A program made the translations under genes and the position numbers. From Clostridia bacterium (GTDB taxonomy: Bacteria; Bacillota; Clostridia; Christensenellales; Borkfalkiaceae), in assembly GCA_017503885.1 (NCBI GenBank), contig JAFVSF010000182.1, forward strand, positions 1-18,427: DNA of 18,427 bases, given 5' to 3'. The notes under the pieces are model-generated. The model did not search any database, had not been told where the DNA came from, and was given only the letters and a program-made list of their open reading frames with translations. Below are positions 7,681 to 14,968 of this stretch, piece by piece; the first letter of the stretch is position 1; each line of letters begins with the position of its first letter.

Positions 7681-7833
7681 ATGACACGTATCAAAACAGT
7701 AGCAACTCGTAACTTATGTGAAAGCGCTAAAAATGGTGGATGTGGCGAATGTCAAACATCTTGTCAATCTGCTTGCAAGACTAGTTGCGGTATTGCTAAC
7801 CAAAAGTGCGAGAACGCAAAGGAAAGCAAATAA
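7681..7833 (+). CDS. SCIFF (six-cysteine) radical SAM precursor peptide
   Basis: A 50-residue peptide that is almost the textbook SCIFF precursor, substrate of the maturase encoded next. An N-terminal leader MTRIKTVATRNL is followed by the invariant core GGCGECQTSCQSACKTSC, then GIANQKCE. The six family cysteines are Cys21, Cys24, Cys28, Cys32, Cys36 and Cys43; a seventh, Cys13, lies in the leader. In the related CteA, as I recall, the maturase CteB links Cys32 to Thr37. Here residue 37 is glycine, so the modification site may differ. SCIFF peptides are characteristic of Clostridia and their function is unknown. The gene has its own strong promoter and ribosome site and is followed by a terminator, then the maturase. 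Confidence 0.95.
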   Translation: MTRIKTVATRNLCESAKNGGCGECQTSCQSACKTSCGIANQKCENAKESK

Positions 7834-7847
7834 TTAAAACAGTTTAA

Positions 7848-7888
7848 GCACCGCCTTTAATCGTTATGATAGGGGCGGTACTTTTTTT
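7848..7888 (+). terminator. Terminator between the SCIFF peptide and its maturase
   Basis: A GC-rich 6-bp stem (ACCGCC 7850-7855 with GGCGGT 7874-7879) with an 18-base loop, extended outward by A-T pairs across one mismatch, runs into T7 (7882-7888). It should let the peptide be made in large excess over the enzyme, with the maturase expressed by read-through or a weak promoter. Confidence 0.78.
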
Positions 7889-7920
7889 GTTATATTTAAA
7901 CTTTTTTTGTTATATTTAAA
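7881..7920 (+). repeat. Perfect 20-bp tandem duplication containing the terminator T tract
   Basis: Bases 7881-7900 and 7901-7920 are identical (C, seven T, then GTTATATTTAAA). The first copy holds the T tract of the SCIFF terminator; the second places another T7 downstream without its own hairpin. It looks like a recent replication-slippage duplication. Confidence 0.95.
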
Positions 7921-7963
7921 AAATTACTAATTAAAATTAGTGTTATATATAAACGGAGTTAAG

Positions 7964-9340
7964 ATGATACATCAATATAAATTAGGTGGTTATAACATAG
8001 TTATAGACGTTTGCTCGGGTGCAATTCACGTCGTTGATGACGTTGCATACGACGTTATTGCGTCTTTTGAAGATGTAGACCGTGATAGTGCAATACAAAC
8101 TATTTATGAAAGATACGAAAACGAAGTTTCTAAAGAAGAAGTTATAGAGTGTTTTAGGCAGGTTCAAGAACTTAAAGATAACGGACAACTCTTTAAAGAG
8201 GATACTTTCAAGCCTATGGCAGGAAAACTTAAAGAAAAGACTTCTGGGGTTGTTAAAGCACTTTGTCTTCATATTGCGCACACTTGCAACCTAAATTGTT
8301 CTTATTGCTTTGCAAGTCAAGGCAAATACCATGGCGAAAGGGCAATGATGAGTTTTGAGGTCGGCAAGCGTGCTCTTGATTTTCTAATTGAAAATTCAGG
8401 AACTAGAAGAAATTTAGAGGTGGACTTCTTTGGTGGTGAGCCACTTATGAATTTCGACGTTGTTAAACGCTTAGTTGAATATGCAAGAAGTGTAGAAAAA
8501 CAGCACAATAAAAACTTTAGATTTACGTTAACTACTAACGGTATGCTCATTGATGATGACGTAATTGATTTTGCAAATAAAGAAATGAGCAACGTTGTTT
8601 TATCTTTAGACGGTAGAAAGGAAGTTCACGACAAGTTTCGTGTAGATTACGCAGGCAAGGGTAGTTGGGACGTTATAGTTCCAAAATTCCAAAAACTCGT
8701 TGAAAAGCGTGGTGGAAAGGATTATTATATGAGAGGAACGTTCACTCATCATAATCCAGACTTTTTAGAAGATATAAAAACTATGCTTGACCTTGGCTTT
8801 TCCGAACTTAGTATGGAGCCTGTTGTCTGTGCTAGTGGCGATCCGTCTGAACTTAACGAGGAAGATATTAAAGTTGTTTTAAAACAATACGAAGACCTTG
8901 CAAATCTTATGATTAAAAGGCGTGAGGAGGGTAAACCTTTTACTTTCTATCATTACATGATAGACCTCAAAGGTGGTCCTTGTATTTACAAGCGAATTTC
9001 TGGTTGTGGCTCGGGTACGGAGTATATGGCTGTAACTCCTTGGGGCGACTTGTATCCATGTCACCAGTTCGTAGGCGACGAGAAATTTAAACTCGGCGAT
9101 ATTTGGCAAGGTGTTACCAATAAATCTATTCAAGACGAGTTTATGGCTTGTAACGTCTATGCAAGGGAAGACTGTAAAGATTGTTGGGCTAAATTATATT
9201 GTTCAGGTGGTTGTTCTGCTAATGCTTATCACGCAACAGGTAGCGTGAAAGGCGTATATAAAAACGGATGCGAACTTTTTAAAAAGCGTATAGAATGTGC
9301 GATTATGGTAGAAGTTAGCAAGTGCGAAGAAGATGAATAA
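7964..9340 (+). CDS. SCIFF maturase: radical SAM/SPASM thioether-forming enzyme
   Basis: Cytosolic iron-sulfur enzyme expected to install a thioether crosslink in the SCIFF peptide encoded just upstream (the CteB-type reaction). The 458-residue chain begins with a peptide-recognition (RRE, PqqD-like) region, about 1-85 (MIHQYKLGGYNIVIDVCSGAIHVVDD). The radical SAM barrel follows, with its CxxxCxxC cluster at Cys108, Cys112 and Cys115 (HTCNLNCSYCF), FFGGEPL as the SAM-binding GGE motif, and LTTNGML. A cysteine-rich SPASM region from about Cys348 (GCGSGTEYM, YPCHQF with Cys366, EDCKDCW, YCSGGCSAN, NGCELF) should bind auxiliary clusters. The start is ATG 7964 with GGAG at 7955-7958; an in-frame GTG at 7940 lacks a ribosome site. 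A 6-bp hairpin (7926-7941) precedes it. The decarboxylase gene overlaps its end by 8 bases. Confidence 0.95.
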   Translation: MIHQYKLGGYNIVIDVCSGAIHVVDDVAYDVIASFEDVDRDSAIQTIYERYENEVSKEEVIECFRQVQELKDNGQLFKEDTFKPMAGKLKEKTSGVVKALCLHIAHTCNLNCSYCFASQGKYHGERAMMSFEVGKRALDFLIENSGTRRNLEVDFFGGEPLMNFDVVKRLVEYARSVEKQHNKNFRFTLTTNGMLIDDDVIDFANKEMSNVVLSLDGRKEVHDKFRVDYAGKGSWDVIVPKFQKLVEKRGGKDYYMRGTFTHHNPDFLEDIKTMLDLGFSELSMEPVVCASGDPSELNEEDIKVVLKQYEDLANLMIKRREEGKPFTFYHYMIDLKGGPCIYKRISGCGSGTEYMAVTPWGDLYPCHQFVGDEKFKLGDIWQGVTNKSIQDEFMACNVYAREDCKDCWAKLYCSGGCSANAYHATGSVKGVYKNGCELFKKRIECAIMVEVSKCEEDE

Positions 9341-10679
9341 AACAAAAACTCCTATTTTAGATTTTTTAAAAGCCTATGACGGAGCAAACACGTTGAGGCT
9401 ACATATGCCAGGGCATAAAGGCAAAGGTATTTTGGGTGTTGAGGGGCTAGACCTTACTGAAATTAGCGGTGCAGATAGTTTATTTGAGGCAAATGGTATT
9501 ATTGCAGAGAGTGAATCAAACGCAAGCAAATTGTTTGGCGTAAATACGTATTATTCAACGGAAGGTTCTTCGCTTGCAATAAGGGCAATGCTTTATCTCT
9601 GCTTAAAATATGCTAAACAAAATGATAAAAAGCCCTTTATTTTAGCAGGAAGAAATGCTCACAAAACCTTTATATCGGCACTTGGACTTTTAGATTTTGA
9701 CGTTAAGTGGTTGTATTCCTCTAGTAAACAAGGTTATCTTGCTTGCAATATCACTGCAAAACAAATCGATAACACTCTTTCTAAATTAAAGAGAAAGCCT
9801 GTTGCAGTTTTCCTTACGTCACCCGATTATTTAGGTAACGTTTTAGATATAGAATCAATTTCAAGAGTGTGTAAAAAGCACGGTGTTTTGTTACTAGTTG
9901 ACTGTGCACACGGCAGTTATTTAAGGTTTTTAAATAGTAGTTTATTTCCTACTGATTTGGGTGCAGATATGTGTTGTTCTTCAGCACATAAAACGTTGCC
10001 TGTTTTAACTGGTGGAGCATATTTACACGTAAAAGAAGAACTTTTAAACGAAATTGATAGTAGTCCTAAAACTGCAATGTCGTTATTTAGTTCAACAAGC
10101 CCATCTTATCTTATAATGTCTTCTTTAGATAGCGTAAACGCATATTTAAGTGATGATTATAGCCAAAAATTGCAGTCGGTTATAACTGAAATTGACAAGT
10201 TAAAAAGGCGTTTAAAAAAAGCAGGTTATTGCCTAGTTGGAAACGAGCCTTTAAAAGTTACAATAAAATCAAAACAATATGGGTATACAGGCAATAAAAT
10301 TGCAAAAATCCTAGAAAAATCAAACGTTTTTTGCGAGTTTTCAGATGAAGATTTCGTCGTTATGATGTGCTCTTCACAAACGGAAAAAGAAGATATAAAA
10401 AGGCTTGGAGATATACTGTTAAATATAAAGAAACAGACTCCTTTGATAGCACAGAGTTTTAGAGTTGTTAAACCAAAACGAAAAATGAGTATAAGAAAGG
10501 CTATAACGTCAAAAACTGAAATATTGCCAGTTGAAAATTGTGACGGAAGAGTTCTTGCAAACTTAAATATTAGTTGTCCACCAGCCGTTCAAATAGTTTG
10601 TTCGGGCGAAGTTATTGATAAGCAAACTATAGAAGTTTTATTATATTACGGCATAAAAGAATGTATAGTAGTTAAATAA
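9333..10679 (+). CDS. Orn/Lys/Arg decarboxylase family PLP enzyme (divergent)
   Basis: Fold-type I PLP enzyme of the SpeA/CadA/YaaO group, which decarboxylates arginine, lysine or ornithine to polyamines or their precursors. Supporting motifs are LRLHMPGHKG near residue 23, Asp190 with His193 in DCAHGSY (ring-nitrogen aspartate and stacking histidine), and the PLP Schiff-base lysine Lys220 in SSAHKTLP. At 448 residues it is somewhat shorter than typical members (about 480-490). Usual family signatures are altered: the common DEAHGAH reads DCAHGSY, and the C-terminal YPPGIP-type loop reads CPPAVQIVCSGE. The substrate cannot be assigned. Its ATG overlaps the SCIFF maturase stop (ATGAATAA), so it is translationally coupled to that gene, and a bidirectional terminator follows directly. 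Confidence 0.85.
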   Translation: MNKTKTPILDFLKAYDGANTLRLHMPGHKGKGILGVEGLDLTEISGADSLFEANGIIAESESNASKLFGVNTYYSTEGSSLAIRAMLYLCLKYAKQNDKKPFILAGRNAHKTFISALGLLDFDVKWLYSSSKQGYLACNITAKQIDNTLSKLKRKPVAVFLTSPDYLGNVLDIESISRVCKKHGVLLLVDCAHGSYLRFLNSSLFPTDLGADMCCSSAHKTLPVLTGGAYLHVKEELLNEIDSSPKTAMSLFSSTSPSYLIMSSLDSVNAYLSDDYSQKLQSVITEIDKLKRRLKKAGYCLVGNEPLKVTIKSKQYGYTGNKIAKILEKSNVFCEFSDEDFVVMMCSSQTEKEDIKRLGDILLNIKKQTPLIAQSFRVVKPKRKMSIRKAITSKTEILPVENCDGRVLANLNISCPPAVQIVCSGEVIDKQTIEVLLYYGIKECIVVK

Positions 10680-10680
10680 A

Positions 10681-10708
10681 AAATCCACACAATTTTGTGT
10701 GGATTTTT
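10681..10708. terminator. Bidirectional terminator between convergent genes
   Basis: A perfect stem AAATCCACACA / TGTGTGGATTT with a 4-base loop is flanked by an A run on the left and a T run on the right, so it can terminate the decarboxylase (plus) and tmcAL (minus) alike. Confidence 0.88.
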
Positions 10709-10719
10709 CTATGGATTGA

Positions 10720-11895
10720 TTATACTATTTTCATTTCGTATTCATTTGTTTTTTGTTTTGTAGCAAATCCGTAAACGTCGTTTGCAAAAACGTCCTTTTC
10801 AAAACAAGTTTTGGCAACGCCAACAAGAATATCTGCATCTTTTTTTCTAGTAATTATAGGTGTATCCGTAATCTTTGAAAATTCAGATAAAAGCGAGGTT
10901 TTTTCTTGTTTTATGGCTAAAACCTTAATATATAAATCATCGTTTAAACACTTTCTTATAAGGCTCTCGTTTATGCCAAGCATTGAAGAGAGAAGAATTC
11001 TAGAAATTCTTGTATACGTGTATCTTTTGGTTTTTAATTTGTCTTTTAATTCTTCTAAATTATCACTTGTTTTTGAAAGTGCTTTTATTCTGTTTTCAAG
11101 CCCTTCCGTGCAGTCGATAATTTCTTTTAACTCTTGCTTTGAAGACTTTAAAATTGAATAGAATATTAAATCATCGCAAGTGGGCAGAGATTTTGGCAAA
11201 TCGTTATAGACAAAACTTGGTAAACAGTTTTTTGTCTTTTTTAATTTGCCCTCTGAAATTGCGTTTCTAATGGCACTTGCCGAAGAAATGCCTTTATAAA
11301 GCGTATCATCGTTATAGCCTGCACCCTCTCGTATGATAGGGTAGATATCTAACGTGCTTTTACTAGATAGAATTGCTTTCGTGTATTCAATTCCTAAAAT
11401 ATTATTTGGGCTTTTCAGTAAGTTGCAATCAACGTTTTCAATGTTCATTTTAGAAAGAGCGTTCACTTTTGCTTTTATTGAGGTAACGCCAGACTTTAAT
11501 TCTTCTTTATACAAAAGTTTAAACTCTTTCGTTTCGTTTATCAATACGGTAGCAGTAGTAATTAAAGAGTCTTTTGTTGCACTTTCCGTGCCGAAGCATA
11601 AAGTATGGTCGCCTTTAAATTGTTTTGCTAAATTAACTGCACCCTTAGAAAAAATTTCTGCGTTTCCCGTCGCAAATACTGTTGGAAGTTCAAAAACAAC
11701 GTCTGCCCCTGCTAGTATTGCGTGTGATGCTCTCGTGTATTTGTCAAGAATTGCAATTTCGCCTCGCTGGGTAAAGTTGCCACTCATAATAATTGCTAAA
11801 CAATCTGGTTTAACTTCATTTTTAATTTTATTTATATGATATAGATGCCCGTTGTGAAAGGGGTTGTATTCGCAAACGGCAAAACAAATTCTCAA
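10720..11895 (-). CDS. tmcAL: tRNA(Met) cytidine acetate ligase (TmcAL, formerly YlbM)
   Basis: Enzyme that activates acetate with ATP and forms N4-acetylcytidine at wobble position 34 of elongator tRNA-Met. The N-terminus CEYNPFHNGHLYH is the nucleotidyltransferase HxGH motif (His14, His17), followed by MSGNFTQRGEIAILDKYTRA, ADVVFELPTVFATGNAEIFSKGAV and, later, EGAGYND plus SSASAIRNAI, all typical of YlbM. The length, 391 residues, is normal. The start is a TTG (11893-11895), supported by AGGAG (11903-11907 on this strand) 7 bases upstream; no earlier ATG fits. It lies divergent from pta-ackA, a linkage often seen in Clostridia and metabolically sensible because the enzyme uses free acetate. 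No convincing promoter could be read for it in 11896-12000. Confidence 0.94.
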   Translation of the reverse strand: MRICFAVCEYNPFHNGHLYHINKIKNEVKPDCLAIIMSGNFTQRGEIAILDKYTRASHAILAGADVVFELPTVFATGNAEIFSKGAVNLAKQFKGDHTLCFGTESATKDSLITTATVLINETKEFKLLYKEELKSGVTSIKAKVNALSKMNIENVDCNLLKSPNNILGIEYTKAILSSKSTLDIYPIIREGAGYNDDTLYKGISSASAIRNAISEGKLKKTKNCLPSFVYNDLPKSLPTCDDLIFYSILKSSKQELKEIIDCTEGLENRIKALSKTSDNLEELKDKLKTKRYTYTRISRILLSSMLGINESLIRKCLNDDLYIKVLAIKQEKTSLLSEFSKITDTPIITRKKDADILVGVAKTCFEKDVFANDVYGFATKQKTNEYEMKIV

Positions 11896-11974
11896 AGTAT
11901 ATCTCCTAAAATTTTTTATGTTACTGTATTAATTTAATATTTTAAATTAAAAGTTTTATTTGTTAGCCAAAACC

Positions 11975-12003
11975 TTGATATTTATAAAAAAATGGTGTAT
12001 AAT
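11975..12003 (+). promoter_or_regulatory. Promoter of pta-ackA
   Basis: TTGATA (11975-11980), 17-base spacer and perfect TATAAT (11998-12003). The predicted start is near 12010, giving a leader of about 68 bases that carries the inverted repeat at 12033-12066. Confidence 0.78.
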
Positions 12004-12032
12004 AATGTTTGACTAATAATTATATTTTATAC

Positions 12033-12066
12033 TAACGGAAAAAAATATTCAAGCAAATTTCCGTTA
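12033..12066 (+). repeat. Inverted repeat (hairpin) in the pta leader
   Basis: TAACGGAAA (12033-12041) and TTTCCGTTA (12058-12066) are perfect 9-base complements with a 16-base loop, ending 1 base before the AAGGAG ribosome site (12068-12073) of pta. It has no T tract, so it is not an intrinsic terminator; an mRNA-stabilising stem, a translation modulator or a protein operator are possible. Confidence 0.75.
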
Positions 12067-12077
12067 AAAGGAGCGTT

Positions 12078-13082
12078 ATGTCAAAAGTTTTAGAAGATAT
12101 CAAGAAAAGAGCCTCTGTTTTAGGTAAAAACATCGTTCTTCCAGAAGGCGAAGACAAGAGAGTTGTAGAGGCTGCTGCTGTTTCAGTTAAAGAAGGCGTA
12201 GCAAAAATCACTCTTTTAGGTAATCCAGAAGAAATTAAGGCTCAAAATCCAGACGTTGACCTTTCGGGTGTTACTATTATCGACCCGCTTACTTATCATA
12301 AAACCGAAGAATACGCAAATCTTTTATACGAACTTAGAAAGGCTAAGGGTATGACTTTAGAACTTGCAAGAGAAACTCTCGCAAAAGATTATACTATGTA
12401 CGGTGCACTTATGCTTAAAGTTGGCGACGTAGACGGAATGGTTTCCGGTGCTTGTCATTCAACTGCAAATACACTTCGTCCTGGTCTTCAAGTTATTAAA
12501 ACGGCAAAAGGTTCTCCAATCGTTTCAGCGTTCTTCCTTATGATCGCTCCAGATTGTGGAAATAAATATTGTCCAGATGGTTGCTTTATTTATGCAGACT
12601 CTGGTCTTATTCAAAATCCAAGCAGTGAAGAACTTGCATATATAGCACAATCTTCTGCTCAAAGTGCAAAGGCTATCGCAGGTTTAGAACCAAGAATTGC
12701 TTTCCTTTCACACTCTACTAAGGGTTCTGCAAAGCACGCAGACGTAGATAAGGTTACGGCAGCAGTTCAAAAATTCCACGAAATAGCACCTGATATGATG
12801 GCAGACGGAGAACTTCAATTTGACGCTGCAATCGTTCCAGAAGTTGGTGCAAGCAAAGCACCAGGCTCTCCAGTTGCAGGTAGAGCAAACGTTTTAGTTT
12901 TCCCTGACCTTGATGCAGGTAACACTAACTACAAAAACACTGAAAGACTCGGTGGTTTCCAAGCAGTTGGACCTCTTTGTCAAGGTTTAGCAAAGCCTAT
13001 TAACGACCTTTCTAGAGGTTGTCATATGGAAGATATCGTTGCTGCAGTTGCAATTACAGCACTTCAAACTCAAATTATTTAA
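12078..13082 (+). CDS. pta: Phosphate acetyltransferase
   Basis: Converts acetyl-CoA and phosphate to acetyl phosphate and CoA, the first step of fermentative acetate production in the cytosol. It is the short, single-domain form (334 residues) lacking the N-terminal regulatory domains of the E. coli enzyme. Family signatures include VLPEGEDKRVVEAA near the N-terminus, GMVSGACHSTANTLRPGLQ, FLSHSTKGSAKHADV, and the C-terminal FDAAIVPEVGASKAPGSPVAGRANVLVFPDLDAGN. AAGGAG sits 4 bases before the ATG. ackA follows after 13 bases, so the two form the classic acetate operon. Codons look translation-optimised compared with tmcAL, in line with a highly expressed central enzyme. Confidence 0.97.
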   Translation: MSKVLEDIKKRASVLGKNIVLPEGEDKRVVEAAAVSVKEGVAKITLLGNPEEIKAQNPDVDLSGVTIIDPLTYHKTEEYANLLYELRKAKGMTLELARETLAKDYTMYGALMLKVGDVDGMVSGACHSTANTLRPGLQVIKTAKGSPIVSAFFLMIAPDCGNKYCPDGCFIYADSGLIQNPSSEELAYIAQSSAQSAKAIAGLEPRIAFLSHSTKGSAKHADVDKVTAAVQKFHEIAPDMMADGELQFDAAIVPEVGASKAPGSPVAGRANVLVFPDLDAGNTNYKNTERLGGFQAVGPLCQGLAKPINDLSRGCHMEDIVAAVAITALQTQII

Positions 13083-13095
13083 GGAGTATAGATAA

Positions 13096-14292
13096 ATGAA
13101 AATTCTCGTTATTAACGCAGGTAGTTCATCACTTAAATATCAACTTATTGATATGGAAACCGAAGTTGCAATCGCTAAAGGTGGTTGTGAAAGAATAGGT
13201 TTAGAAGGTTCTTTCTGTAAGCATAAAGCAAACGGAAAAGAGGCTACTATTGAATCTGCAATGCCTACTCATAAAGAGGCAATACAGGTAGTTTTAAACG
13301 CTCTCGTTGATAAAGAGCACGGCGCAATCTCTTCTATGGAAGAAATCGATGCTGTAGGACATAGAATAGTTCACAGTGGTGAAGAGTTTAACGATTCCGT
13401 TGTTTTAAATGATGAAACAATGGCTATAATCGAAAGCCTTTCAGAACTTGCACCATTACATCAACCTGCAAACATTATCGGTGTTAAGGCTTGTAAAGCA
13501 ATTATGCCAAACGTTCCAATGGTTGGCGTATTTGATACGGCGTTCCACTCGTCAATGCCTCCAAAGGCATACATTTATGGTATTCCATATAACGCATATA
13601 AAGATTTTAAAATCAGAAGATACGGCTTCCACGGTACAAGTCATAGATTTGTTTCATCAGAGGCTGCAAAATATCTTGGAAGAGAAAACGATAAAGACTT
13701 TAAGGTTGTAACTCTTCACCTTGGTAACGGCTCTTCAATTTCTGCCGTAAAGGGTGGTAAGAGTATTGATACTTCAATGAGTTTCACTCCACTTGGTGGT
13801 GTTCCAATGGGAACAAGATCTGGTGATATGGACCCTGCAATCGTTGAATTCCTTGCTAACAAGTATAATATGACTTTGGCTGAAACTATCAACTACCTTA
13901 ACAAAAAGTCTGGTGTAAGTGGTCTTTCAGGCGTTTCTTCAGACTTTAGAGATTTAAGAAATGCTGCAGCAGAGGGTAATGATAGAGCACAACTTGCCCT
14001 TGACGTATTCAATTACAGTTGTAGAAAATACCTCGGTGCTTATACTGCTGCTCTTGGTGGCGTTGACTGCGTAGTATTTACAGCAGGTATCGGTGAGCAC
14101 GATGGAGGCGTAAGAATGTCTATCGTTGAAGATCTTGAATATATGGGTATCGTAGTTGATAAGGCTAAAAACGACAACCTTACCGATGGTATTTGTGAAA
14201 TCAGTGCAGAAGGTAGCAGAGTAAAAGTTCTTGTAATACCTACTAACGAAGAACTCGTTATAGCAAGAGATACTCAAAGACTTGCAAAATAA
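13096..14292 (+). CDS. ackA: Acetate kinase
   Basis: Transfers the phosphate of acetyl phosphate to ADP, giving acetate and ATP, the main substrate-level phosphorylation step of many fermenters. The 398-residue protein has the normal length and all ASKHA-fold landmarks: INAGSSSLKYQL (Asn7) at the N-terminus, VGHRIVHSGE with the substrate arginine, GVFDTAFH with the catalytic aspartate, RRYGFHGTSH, HLGNGSS, GTRSGDMDP with the catalytic arginine, and NEELVIARD near the C-terminus with the magnesium-binding glutamate. GGAG lies 9 bases before the ATG, directly after the pta stop. No good terminator follows; the next promoter starts 33 bases downstream. Confidence 0.98.
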   Translation: MKILVINAGSSSLKYQLIDMETEVAIAKGGCERIGLEGSFCKHKANGKEATIESAMPTHKEAIQVVLNALVDKEHGAISSMEEIDAVGHRIVHSGEEFNDSVVLNDETMAIIESLSELAPLHQPANIIGVKACKAIMPNVPMVGVFDTAFHSSMPPKAYIYGIPYNAYKDFKIRRYGFHGTSHRFVSSEAAKYLGRENDKDFKVVTLHLGNGSSISAVKGGKSIDTSMSFTPLGGVPMGTRSGDMDPAIVEFLANKYNMTLAETINYLNKKSGVSGLSGVSSDFRDLRNAAAEGNDRAQLALDVFNYSCRKYLGAYTAALGGVDCVVFTAGIGEHDGGVRMSIVEDLEYMGIVVDKAKNDNLTDGICEISAEGSRVKVLVIPTNEELVIARDTQRLAK

Positions 14293-14325
14293 TGCTAAAT
14301 TTTAGCGTTTTATATGCTAAAAAAA

Positions 14326-14354
14326 TTGACATTAAAACAAAAATATAATATAAT
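14326..14354 (+). promoter_or_regulatory. Perfect consensus promoter of DUF177-rpmF
   Basis: TTGACA (14326-14331), exactly 17 bases and TATAAT (14349-14354). Transcription should begin near 14361, so the mRNA has a leader of about 150 bases, long for a ribosomal protein operon without a regulatory element. Confidence 0.85.
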
Positions 14355-14364
14355 CTATAAGAAG

Positions 14365-14487
14365 TTAATCTTTTGATTAAATCAAAATATTTGCAAAACG
14401 TTGTTTTGCTGTAAAAACCTTTGTTTTTACACTTCAAGATTGAAATACTGCGAAGTTGCGAACCTTTATAAATAAGTTTTCAACTTC
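14365..14487 (+). promoter_or_regulatory. Hairpin-rich 5' leader of the DUF177-rpmF mRNA
   Basis: Four perfect hairpins occur in sequence between the promoter and the coding region: TTAATC/GATTAA (14365-14380, TTTT loop), GCAAAAC/GTTTTGC (14393-14409, 3-base loop), TGTAAAAAC/GTTTTTACA (14410-14431, 4-base loop, abutting the previous one) and GAAGTTG/CAACTTC (14452-14487). This is the remaining part of a gene-free stretch between ackA and the DUF177 gene. Whether it is a ribosomal-protein autoregulatory leader is inference; I do not recognise a known family. Confidence 0.6.
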
Positions 14488-14509
14488 TCGTATTATAATA
14501 TGGGCTAAT

Positions 14510-14953
14510 ATGGTTATCGACGTAAGAAAACTGAAATATAGCGGAAAAGATGAATGTACTTTTCTTTTTGAATACGAAGCAGATAACTCGACTATAACAT
14601 TACCTAACGCTGATTATGAGGGCAAAGTTATTGTTAACGGTAGGCTTACTTTGGATGGTAAGTCGGTATACGTCGACGGTGAGATAAAGTATTCTTTATC
14701 AACGCTTTGCACACGTTGTTTAACGGGCGTTATTTTCCAAAGCGTAGTGGAGTTTGACGAAGAGTATTCAGAAACAGAAGATGGTGAAGATATTTACAAG
14801 TTTAAAAAAGGGCTTGTAGACCTTACCGAAATGGTAAATGAAAAGCTTATGCTTTCAATGCCGTATTCAGTTTATTGCAAAGAAGACTGTAAAGGTCTTT
14901 GCCCCGAATGTGGAGCAAATTTAAATCAAACTAATTGTGAACATATAAAGTAA
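14510..14953 (+). CDS. DUF177 family protein (YceD-like), cysteine-rich
   Basis: Small conserved protein of the YceD/DUF177 family, almost always encoded directly before ribosomal protein L32 and linked in bacteria and plants to 23S rRNA accumulation and ribosome assembly; the molecular role is not settled. The 147-residue product has Cys67-Thr-Arg-Cys70 and a C-terminal cysteine cluster (CKEDCKGLCPECG), a zinc-binding pattern seen in clostridial members, with an acidic stretch and VDLTEMVNEKLMLSMP between. I start at ATG 14510 because MVIDVRKLKYSG resembles family N-termini; an upstream TTG at 14456 lies inside a leader hairpin. The ribosome site is weak (GGGC), so translation may be limited or regulated. 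rpmF begins 15 bases downstream. Confidence 0.88.
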   Translation: MVIDVRKLKYSGKDECTFLFEYEADNSTITLPNADYEGKVIVNGRLTLDGKSVYVDGEIKYSLSTLCTRCLTGVIFQSVVEFDEEYSETEDGEDIYKFKKGLVDLTEMVNEKLMLSMPYSVYCKEDCKGLCPECGANLNQTNCEHIK

Positions 14954-14968
14954 GAGAGGTATACGAAA

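Noticed and set aside
11354..11839. 161-residue plus-strand frame opposite tmcAL
   Set aside because: It mirrors the conserved TmcAL reading frame, has low-complexity composition and lacks a ribosome site.
11896..11974. Promoter for tmcAL on the minus strand
   Set aside because: AT-rich throughout; TTGGCT exists on that strand, but no acceptable -10 box lies 16-18 bases from it.
14294..14320. Terminator after ackA
   Set aside because: The GCTA/TAGC hairpin has only four pairs and a poor T tract (GTTTTAT); too weak to call.
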